Shown here: positions 47,975-57,063 of the stretch, piece after piece | Layout: each line of letters opens with the position of its first letter | How positions within the stretch are numbered: position 1 is the first letter of the stretch | Assembly: GCA_029844215.1 (NCBI GenBank) | Contig: CM056718.1 | Coordinates: 84,866,764 to 84,930,763 of the forward strand | DNA: 64,000 bases | Direction of reading: 5' to 3' | DNA from: Przewalskia tangutica | Lineage: Eukaryota; Streptophyta; Magnoliopsida; Solanales; Solanaceae | Notes under the pieces: generated by a model | The model's input: only the letters and a program-made list of their open reading frames with translations | What the model was told of the DNA's origin: nothing | Database searches by the model: none | Position numbers and translations under genes: made by a program

Positions 47975-48008
47975 GATTATCGATGTGTTGTGCACCACAT
48001 CTATAATC
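47975..48008 (+). promoter_or_regulatory. Leader hairpin with GTGCAC loop, element J
   Basis: GATTATCGATGTG pairs with CACATCTATAATC; GTGCAC at 47990-47995. The variable pair is A-U. Confidence 0.6.
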
Positions 48009-48112
48009 GAGGTCGCAGACATTTAGGATTAGTTTCCATTCTTCTCATTACGAGATCGTGCCTTAGAAAGTGTTGTAAGTTGTACCCTCCGACGTATCTC
48101 GTTTTTACGATT

Positions 48113-49322
48113 ATGCCTCGCGCAAGGCAACGAGCCCGGAAGGGCAAGGCAGCGGCGAGTGCCGCTAGTGAGATCTGAGAGAATGCAGCGCGAGCCCGAG
48201 CGATACGAGTTGTGCTTGACAGCCCGGGTTTCGCGACGCGCCCGGCCAGCGAGTTTAAGCGCGGCGGTGGGCGTGAGACTCTGATACGAGCCTCGGTCCA
48301 CGATGCAGGCGGGAGATGGGTCACGAGAGATGGCCCGATTATTGGCGAGGTTGTGGCGAGATATGAGAGCAGTGGATCCGGCGATTCGGTTCGATGCACC
48401 GATGGTTCACCCCGGCGAGATAGTTTGAGGCTACGGGACTTTACGAGTTGTAGCCGCGAGTTTTATGGGTGAGGCACGAGGATGATCCGCGAGTTCATCC
48501 GGCGATTCTGACGGATCATGCGGGTGATCAAGGCTTCAGAAACCGAGTCTGTGACCTTTGGTTCGCATCGGCTGCGTGATACCGCAGTCGATTGGTTTGA
48601 TTCATGGGAGCTTTCCCGGGGAGAGCATGCACCTCCAGCAGAATGGGATGAGTTTTCGGGGGCTTTCCTCACGCACTTCTTGCCTCCGCAGATGAGGAGG
48701 GCACGGTAAACAGTTTTTATTCTTGAGGCAGAGAGGCGCCGTCGGGAGTACAATGTCGAGTTCGATTCTTTGGCTCGATATGTCCCTGCGCTAGTTGCAG
48801 ATATGGAGGATAGGGTGCATCGCTACGTCACCGGGCTAGATGATTATATGGCTGAGTCTTGTGCGGGTGTTTCTCTTCAGCCGGGCATGGACATTGCCCG
48901 CATGCAGGCTCATGCACTAGGATGTGAGGCACGGAGGGGTCGACGGAATGACCTGGATCGCGAGAAGAGGGCCGGGGCGGGGTCCTTTGGTGGCTTTCGA
49001 GCGGACCGCCAGCGGCGAGCTAGTTATATACCCCACCGGTGCAGTGGTCCTCCACCGTCTTGAGGAAGCGGTCGGGGCTCGAGGTTGATTTTGGCAGAGC
49101 GGGGTGTTAACGGTGAAGCCACCTACCTCGTTGTGACCATTGTGGTAGACTCCATTTTGGAGAGTGTCGTGCTAGATTGGGAGTTTGTTTTGCATGCGGC
49201 CAGCGGGGCCATTTGCGAAGGCGTCCTACCAAGGGAAGCGCGGATGTTACGACTCGACGCCCGTGATCATGGTGGTTCATCACCTTCTACGGTATGCCTG
49301 CCTGCGGTGCCTATGATTAGAG
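48113..49322 (+). pseudogene. gag: Gag of element J, frameshifted
   Basis: The ATG at 48113 (MPRARQRARKGKAAASAASE) matches the basic N-terminus of the other Gags. After breaks, a clean 63-codon stretch at 48518-48709 holds IKASETESVTFGSHRLRDTA and VDWFDSWELSRGEHAPPAEW. The next clean stretch, 48770-49063, has ADMEDRVHRYVTGLDDYMAE and QPGMDIARMQAHALGCEARR. A knuckle remnant with CGQ and GH is near 49193-49225. It ends near the TGATTAG at 49313-49319 without a protease. The capsid core is preserved better than in B-E or G-H. Confidence 0.8.
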
Positions 49323-50063
49323 TGGAGCGGTAGCAGTATATCCTTAACCTCTAGAGTTTTGGTATGCTGGTTATGATGGTCTCATTATTGTGTGCTATGC
49401 GGATAGCATTGTGATATGTGTGAGTTAGAATGTATGGTTAGTTGGGAGGATACGTATGGGGGCATGGTAAGTATGAACCTTAGACTATGTCACGGCCCGA
49501 GACCTTAGGGGTAAGGTCGTCTTGAGTTAAAGATTTATTTTTGACCCTTATCGAGTAGTAGTATCGTGGGATTTATTTGTGTGATAAGTCCACGGTAGTG
49601 TGAGATGGAAGTGGTAGCTTTCATGATGTGAATTAGTAAGATTGTTCGGATCGGGAACAAGAGTTTAGCGCGGATTGGGGGTCGGGTTGAGGACCATTTG
49701 CGGGTCAACCGTAACCCGGTTTGGGGTGGGGTCGATTAGGTGGTCCGCCAGTGGTAGGGTCACGAGGATGCTAGGCCCAAGTTTGTATGATCATCGTATG
49801 AGTTCGTGGACGCGTTCGACCGGCGGTTCGTAAAGGCGGGAATGGCCTTAAGGAAGTTTGAGGTTAGTAAGATGACCAAGTTTGGAGGTAGTGACTCGGA
49901 GATTTTCGAACGGAAGTAATGGTCAAGTATGGTGCGTCTAGAAGAGTTCAAGTGTTCGAGAAGGGCACGACGAGTAAGGAAGGAAGATAACGTGTGTTAT
50001 TTCGTGGCCGGTATGGCGTTGACAACTTGTTAGAGGAACTTCATCGATATCCGCTTGAGAAGG
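49323..50063 (+). other. 3' internal noncoding module of element J
   Basis: Shared words in the family order: TATATCCTTAACC, GGTAAGGTCGTCTTGAG, AGGATGCTAGGCCCAAG, GTTAGTAAGATGACCAAG. No reading frame of note. Confidence 0.65.
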
Positions 50064-50096
50064 AACATTCGGGACGAATGTTTCTAAGGAGGAGAA
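50064..50096 (+). other. Palindrome and polypurine tract, element J
   Basis: AACATTCGGGACGAATGTT (50064-50082), then AAGGAGGAGAA before the LTR. Confidence 0.75.
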
Positions 50097-50741
50097 TGTT
50101 ATACCCGTAGTTGCGGTATGTATGTGAGGGCGTGCGTGCAGTACTGCAGAAATTTTGAAAAGAAAGAAAGATGTGAGTTTTCGACGGAAAAGTTTCGGTT
50201 ATTTGTGAAGAAAAAGGTTCGTTAATGGGAATTGGATTCCCAGTTTGGTATTTGGACTTCATAGATTATATTAGAATTTTGAGATTTTATTTTTGGAAAT
50301 GGTCACGTGGGGCCACGGGAGAAATTCTGATTTTGTGGAGCCCGCTTTGTTTTGAGATTTCCGGTATTTTGGATATTTTTGGAAGACGAAATATTCAGGC
50401 GAATCGAGCGACACGTGTCACCCCATGTGGCACCCTTGGCGAAATATTTATTGTCACAACACCCGATTAAGTCGTTTTTTAAATGAAGCGTTTTACTAAG
50501 CTACGAAGGAAAATTCGGCTATGTCATTTAGTATTTTTGCGAATTTTTCCGAGTGTGGGCGTTTTGGACCAACGAGAGGGCAACACTTGGCACCCTCGTT
50601 GGTGGACTTGAAAGAGCGGTAGAAGTAGAATGGATGGGCAAGTTGTGGTAGATATTTGTGTAGATATTTGTGAGGGATTTGTGGAGTAGGGTTAGGGTGC
50701 ACTTGGCTTGATCTTGGCCATTGGTTGGCCTTTGGCTTTGC

Positions 50742-50749
50742 TATAAATA
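50742..50749 (+). promoter_or_regulatory. TATA box and inverted CCAAT, 3' LTR of J
   Basis: TATAAATA after TTGGCCATTGGTTGGCC. Confidence 0.75.
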
Positions 50750-51980
50750 CCCCTCCCTTGTGAAGACTTATTCATTCACTCCTCACTTTGTCTAAGTCTT
50801 GAAATCCCTCCCTCTCCCTTGTTGTTGCTCTCGTCCAACTCCCTTCACCCCCAGAGAAAGAGGCCCTTGGCCGAGAACACCCCCCCCCCCCTAGCCTAGT
50901 TGTGCTAGCCGAGCCTACCCCCCCCCCCCCCCTTGGTAGAAAGTTGTCTTCCAAGTATTGTTATAATGCCCAAAATACCTTAGCCTTGTACCTGGTAGTA
51001 TTCCAAAGATACCTCTTTCGTAGAGTCAGGAAATACTACCTTTTGTCCTTTAGTCTCAAACCCAAAACCCTAAGGAAATCTTCATAGTTGGTTGAAGTAT
51101 GTGAGTAGAAGTTGGTTAGAACTTCTAAGGGTTGTTTGGAGTGGTTTGGAGCGCGTGGAGTGGAGCTAAACCTTGCTCAGGAGCGACATTAAACTCGGAT
51201 AATTTTGGGCTTATCGAGGTAATTATCTTGTCCCTCTATTGTAATTGGAAATTACATGTTTGTTAGGATATATAGTTGAAGTATACTATATATGGAACTA
51301 TACTTAGTATTCGGCAATGTCTTTTGACTTAAGCTGAAGAAGCCCAATGACTGTATTTACATAGAGGTATGTGCGATAGACTTGTGTAGAATTGTACACG
51401 TCCAGGTTAGGCGTGTAAACCCCCTGGTTGGCTTGGTCGCCGGCCTCGATAGAGGAGGAGATTTCTGCTGTTGCGGGAGAGTCTTTGAATTTTCTATAGA
51501 AAGATAGAAACTTGTGTTTTGGGGTTAATAGGCGTTTGTGACCTTTATAGGTGAAAGTACTAAGAGTAGCGTATTACACTCGAGGAGTGGAAAGGGCTAG
51601 CAAGGTTGTAGTACTTGGAGCATTTTGCTTATTGTCGATAAATCGTCGCGAGGTATGTGAACCTCTTCCTATCTCTTCTAGCATGATATGTGTGAACTAT
51701 GTAGTGCGGTAGGCGTGCGTGTGTTATGGTGTTTGATTGTTTTAAAACATAAAGTGTTATAACGGCTTTATGGGAAGTTGGTTATAACGACTTTATGTAG
51801 GTAAGAAAAATGGTTTTCTTGATGTTAGAAGTTAAGAGACTTGATCTTATAAGATAAGAGACTTAACTTATTTGTTTTAATGTGGATGTTTGTGTGAAAC
51901 CTCATTCGTGAGTAATGAGTACTTGGTTTTAAAGGGATAATGTTTTACTGATTTCGGAAATCAGAATGTGTATCGACAGA

Positions 51981-52115
51981 CCACTGCAGCGTTAATAAAG
52001 GAAAATGTATTGAATAATGATGTGTTGTATTAAAACCAGTAGAAACCTCCATCTGCATAGAAGCTAAGATGAGACAAAATGATATTACATTTTCTAGATC
52101 ATGGCTGCTGTAATA
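51981..52115 (+). other. Conserved LTR stem-loop with AATAAA (copy in 3' LTR of J)
   Basis: AATAAAGGAAAATGTA faces TACATTTTCT, with CAGC/GCTG outside. Confidence 0.5.
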
Positions 52116-53573
52116 AGATCGTTATAAACAAGAATAAACTACTCACATATATGACATATGTTACTCAATTGTTCTAAAAAGGAATCAAGTGATTAAGTTT
52201 GGGAACTATGAAACCATTTGAAAATAAGAAGCTTGAGTAATTGAAACTAGGCAAACTGGAACTTAGGAAAGGAATGTTGTTACTTGATTTTGAAAAGGAA
52301 GATGGGTTGGTCATTCTAATACTACGGGTATCGGGTGACTTTTATAAAAGTAATGGATCTCTTTTAAAAGAACTTAACGTATGTAGTACTTTGGGGTTAA
52401 AAACCCGGACTTTGGCATAAAATGAAAGTACTTTGAGTTGTGTGAAACTTGCCTATGCTTGTGATGATAGCCTTTATTGTACAAGCGTTGTGTTTTACGT
52501 GTTCTGGCGTCTCTCGATAGAATTCGGTTGGTAGTTGAGAACTTACTTGGGCGTCTGCGGTGCGGAGAAATTCCGCAGTGCGTTCTGTTGATAGTATTAT
52601 TGTTGTTAATCGCTTTGGACATCACGACACGATCGTAGCGCCGCGGGTATGCTTCCATTTTGGTTAAGGTCTTGTAGTTAATCGCTTTGGATATCTTGAC
52701 ACGATCGTGGCGCGCGGGTATGTTTCCATTTCGATTATCGCCTTGTGATTTCCTTTTGGACATCTTGACACGATCGTGGCGCTGCGGGTATCGTCCATTT
52801 GGAAAGTTGTCTTATTGTTTCCCTTTGGACATCACGACCACGATGCGTGGCGCGCGGGTATGCTTCCATTTGGATTCTTTGTCTTGTTGTTGAGGTCACG
52901 TGGACATGTCTACACCGTCACGAATTCCGGGGCATGTGGCCATGGGACATTGGTATTATTGTTGCATCGTGGACATGTCTACACCGTCACGATATTAGAG
53001 GCATGCGGCCGTAATCTGAACGATTGATGTGGTGGGCGTGAGACCCGTAGTTATATTGGAGTGATGACTGTTTTATGTTGTGGCGTAGTTTGGTTATCAT
53101 ACATGTCTCTGCTTTATATAGACTAGTATGATTTCATTTCTGATATTATGCAGTTTCACATACTTGGTACTGTTATCTTGACCTCCTTGGAAATTTGCGT
53201 TAAATCTGCATGGTAAGTACATCGATCGTGGATCCTCGCTCCTAGGATCACGGTTGCGCATTTGAAGCTCCGTTTCTCGGAGGCTTATCTTTTAGTATGT
53301 GTTCCTGAGTTGTAGGTGCTTGTACATTGGGGTATGGCGGAGCCACTGTCCGTCATAGTCGTTATAAATCTTAAGTGCATGCCAGTTGTGGGCGAGGGTT
53401 GTAAAAGGATTAAAGCTCGGGTTTATGTATATCTGAAAAGCACTGTTTTGGTTGCTTTGTTTATTTATTATATCTCTTGTTTCATGATTCATGTTTTATT
53501 TTCCGCTGGTTTTCTCGATGTTGTATCACTAGGGTGCGGGGTAAGGCACGATGCGGGCCGGGCAGTCGTTCTG

Positions 53574-53966
53574 ACGTTAAATCTGCAGTGGAAGTACATC
53601 GGTTGTGGATCCTCGCTCATAGGATCACGATTCGTGTCGGGAAGCCCATTTCTTTGGAGGCTTATATTTTGGTATGTTACCACGAGTGCAGCAGATTCTT
53701 ATACATTCGGGGATATGGCGGGCCCTGTCCGTCATACCGCTTGTAAAAATCTTAGAAGTGCATGCTTTGTTGTGGCGGGGTTTGTAAAAGGATAAGCTGT
53801 TCGGGTATTTATGTATATATGATGAAGGCAAGCTGTTTTGGTTGGCTTTGTTTATTTATCTTGTCTCTTAATTCATGTTCATGTTTTTATTTCCGCTGAT
53901 TTTCTCGATGTTGTATCACTAGGGTGCCGGGGTAAGGCACGATCACGGGCAGGTTGGGTCGTGACA
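53574..53966 (+). repeat. 3' LTR H, terminal part
   Basis: Resumes the LTR H sequence interrupted at 44483 (AAATCTGCAGTGGAAGTACA, parallel to LTR G at about 38931-38953) and ends GGGTCGTGACA at 53966, followed by the AATGT duplication. Confidence 0.85.
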
Positions 53967-56900
53967 AATGTAGAAGCTGAGAGAGAGTAGTGCAGTTCGA
54001 TTTCTGAGGCCGGTTGTTGAGTGGGAGGAGCACGGTATCGTAGGGTAGGTTTATTTCCTACCTCGAGGCTAGGAAGATGGTGCGAGAAGGGTATATCTAC
54101 CATCTCGTTCGGGTGTTTGATCTTTGAAGGCTGCGGTACCAGATTTTCCGTCGATTCGAAGTGAGAGAGTTCCCAGGCGTGTTTCAGGCGACCTCGGGTA
54201 TCCCTCACGAGAGGAGATCGAGTTTTGTATAGATGTGTTGCGGACACTCGGCCTATTCCATTCCGCCATACGAATGGCACTGCCGAGTTGAGAGAGTTGA
54301 AGGATCGGCTTAGGGATTTCTTTGGAGAAGGGCTTCATCGGGCTAGTGTCTCTCCCGAGGAAGCGCGGTATTGTTCGTGAAGAAGAAGGGCGGGGCCAGC
54401 TGCGCATGTGTGTTTATTACGGCGGTGAACAAGGTGACCATTAAACGAATACCCCCTTCCCGGGATTGATGATTTGTTCGACCGGTTGCGAGTGCGATAT
54501 GTTTCTCGAGATTGATCTGCGATCGGGCTATCATCAGTGCGAGTCGGAGAGGTGGATGTCCCTAGGATCGCATTCGGACGATACGGGCATTATGAGTTCG
54601 GTCATGTCTTTTGGGTTGACCAATGCTCGCGATATTCATGGATTTGATGAACCGAGTGTTCAAACCATTTTTGGACGTTGTGATAGTGTTCATTGATGAT
54701 ATCTTGGTTTATTCTCGCTCGGTGCGGAGCGTGCGAGCATTTGAGGTGTCTTGTGATTCTCGGGACCAGCGGTTATGCGCCAAGTTTTCCAAATGTGAGT
54801 TTTGGTTGACTTGGTGGCGTTTCTTGGGCATATTGTCGGGGATGATGGCATTCAGTGAATCTGGCGAATCGGCGGTCGAGGACTTGGCCTGAACTCTTAC
54901 TCCGGCGGAGGTTCGCGATTTTACGGGCCTTGCGAGATATTATCGGTTCGTGGAGAAGTTTGCTTATCTACGCACCGTTGACTAGGGTGACTCGAGGCGG
55001 CCAAGTTTGATGGTGATGCTTGTGGCGGGGTTTCGATTCTTTGAAAGAGGCGGCGGCCGCCCCGTTCTTACTCTTCCGGAGGTCGGATGGTTATGTCGTG
55101 TATTGTGATGCGTCGGGCATCGGGTTGGGATGTGTGTTGATGCGGCATGGCGGGGTTATAGCATACGCGTCGGCGGCTTAAGAAACACGAGAGGAACTAC
55201 CCCACCCATGATTTGGAGTTGGCGGTAGTGATTCACGCTTTGAAGATCTGAGGCACTATTTGTATGGGGTTCACGTGGATATTTATACGGACCACAAGAG
55301 CCTCGGTATATCTTCACCGGATGGGTGAACTTACGGCGAGGCGGTGGTTAGAGTTGCTTAAGGATTACGATGTTGATATCTGTACCACGGGAAGGCGATG
55401 TTGTGGCGGATGCTCTTAGTCGTAGGTCGATGGGAGCCTATCGGATGTGCGGCTAGAGAGGAGGGACATGGTTCGTGATTTGCATCGATTAGCGAGCCTT
55501 GGTGTCCGTTTGATTGATTACGATAGCGATGGGGTTCGAGTTCGTGAGGTTGCGAGTCTTCCATCGTCGAGGAGGTGAAGAGGCAATTCGAGGATCGGTG
55601 TTGACACGTTATCGTGATCTGACTCTTACGTGAGGCAAGGTCCTGAGGTAGCACGATGGGGTGCTAAGGTTTGAGGCGATTGTGTGTTCGGATGTTTGAG
55701 GACTTGGCGAGTTCTTGGGGAAGCACACGTAGCGGCGTTACTCTATCCATCGGGTCGACCAAAATGTACCGACGCCAGATCGTGTATTGGTGGGATGGCT
55801 TGAAGAGGGCGTTGCGAGTTCGTAGCTCGATGCCCATGTTGTCGGCAGTGAAGGTAGAGCACGGAGGCTGGTGGTTTGTTGCGGCGATAGAGATCCGACA
55901 CGGAAGTGGGAGGTAATCAACATGGACTTCATCACGGGATTACCTCGCACTCGGAGGAGACATGATTCTATATGGGTTATCGTCGGCGGTGTGAAATCAG
56001 CCACTTTCTTCCGTCGGGGCGACTTTTGGTGAGATTATGCGGACTTTACATCCGAGAGATCGTCGGTGCATGGAGTCCCTATTTCGATCATATCGACGAG
56101 GAGCCCGGATTTCGGCTAACTCGGAGGTCTTTCGAGAGAGGTTTAGGGACGCGGTGAGCACAATCGCATTCCATCCACGAGCGCACGGACGGCCGGCGCA
56201 TTATCGGACTCTTGAGGATATCTGCGAGCACTGTGTTATCGACCGAGGGTAGTGGGAGGATCATTTGCCTCTAGTTGAGTTCGCGTACAATAATAGCTAC
56301 CACTCGGTATTCGGATGGCGCCTTATGAGGCCTTGTATGGGAGGAAGTGCGAGATCGCCTATAGGTTGGTTCGATGTGGGCGAGTGCGGCTAGTGGGACG
56401 GTTGGTGCAGCGTGCGATGGATAAGGTGAAGCTTATCCGAGGCGGCTATTGACTCGAGTCGGCAATCGTATGCGGATCATCGTCGTCGGCATCCGGAGTT
56501 CGCGATTGATGATTAGGTTTTCTGAAGGTGTCACCCATGAAGGGTGTGATGAGATTCGGGAAGAAGGGAAACTTCGGCCAGTACATTGGGCGTTTGGATT
56601 GTCGCGAGGTAGGCAAGGTTGCCTATGAGTTGGAATCTGCCGTCCGATCTGGAGGCGGTGCATCCGTGTTTCACGTTTCTATCTTTGAGAGATGTATCGG
56701 AGATCCATCTAGTACATCCGATTGGCGTCGGTGGCCAGGGGTTATCGTATGAGGAGATTCCTGGCGATAGTCGATCGTCGAGTTAGGCGTCTGCGGACCA
56801 AGGATGTGGCTTCCGTCAAAGTCTTGTGGCGGAGCGAGCTTAGGAGGAGATGGCGTGGGAAGGCGAGGAGGACATGAGGCGGAGGTATCCTCACTTATTC
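53967..56900 (+). pseudogene. pol: Pol of element P: protease end, RT, RNase H, integrase
   Basis: This continues the protease after the G-H insertion. RT spans about 54150-54960, with EIDLRSGYHQ near 54505-54535, VMSFGLTNA near 54602, the catalytic FIDDILVYSR near 54689-54718 and AKFSKCEFW near 54780. RNase H spans about 55010-55440, with VVYCDASGIGLGCVLM near 55093 and IYTDHKSL near 55286. Integrase spans about 55640-56900: zinc-domain remnant, NMDFITGLPRTRR near 55917, FAYNNSYHS near 56284, and a C-terminal region with ASVKVLW and EEDMRRRYPHLFPTP close to a chromodomain-type tail. The order RT-RNaseH-INT identifies Ty3/gypsy, probably a Tekay/Del-like chromovirus. Frameshifts and stops occur throughout; the longest clean RT stretch is 54623-54892. 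Confidence 0.85.
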
Positions 56901-57063
56901 CCCACACCTCCAGGTAACTTACTTTCCTTCTTGCCGATTTAACTTTCGTAAATTGTTAAGTGTTATATTGTGGCCAGGTGTGGCACTTGCAAACTGTTTA
57001 AGCTTTATCGATAACTGTCTTGGGAAGGAACATTCGGGACGAATGTTTCTAAGGAGGGGAGAA
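56901..57063 (+). other. 3' untranslated region, palindrome and polypurine tract of P
   Basis: Much shorter than the 3' module of the gag-only elements but shares GTGGCCAGGTGTGGCA with B-E. It ends with AACATTCGGGACGAATGTT (57029-57047) and AAGGAGGGGAGAA, the plus-strand primer. Confidence 0.75.

Larger units (their letters stand above)
44484..53573 (+). mobile_element. Element J: gag-only Ty3/gypsy element inside LTR H
   Basis: The 5' LTR is 44484-47913, the internal region 47914-50096 and the 3' LTR 50097 to about 53573. LTR H reads GCGTT before it (44479-44483) and resumes after it with ACGTT then AAATCTGCAG at 53574-53588, so the duplication is GCGTT with one difference. Pol is absent. 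By nesting it is the youngest insertion in the H-P-M-K chain. Confidence 0.8.
50097..53573 (+). repeat. 3' LTR of element J
   Basis: About 3477 bp; same architecture as the 5' copy: TATA at 50742, GAG/GTAATT at 51216, stem-loop at 51981-52115, slot array at 52610-53000. It contains runs of C at 50880-50891 and 50919-50932 that are shorter or absent in the 5' copy. Its last bases are blurred (GTCGTTCTGAC). Confidence 0.85.
36094..53966 (+). mobile_element. Element G-H: gag-only Ty3/gypsy element, with J nested in its 3' LTR
   Basis: The AATGT duplication lies at 32378-32382 and 53967-53971. The element starts at 32383, is split after three bases by solo LTR F, and continues at 36094. Parts: 5' LTR G to 39309, gag remnant 39515-40710, 3' module to 41626, and 3' LTR H at 41627-44483 plus about 53574-53966. 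Sequence on either side of the duplication joins the protease of P, confirming the insertion site. Confidence 0.85.
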
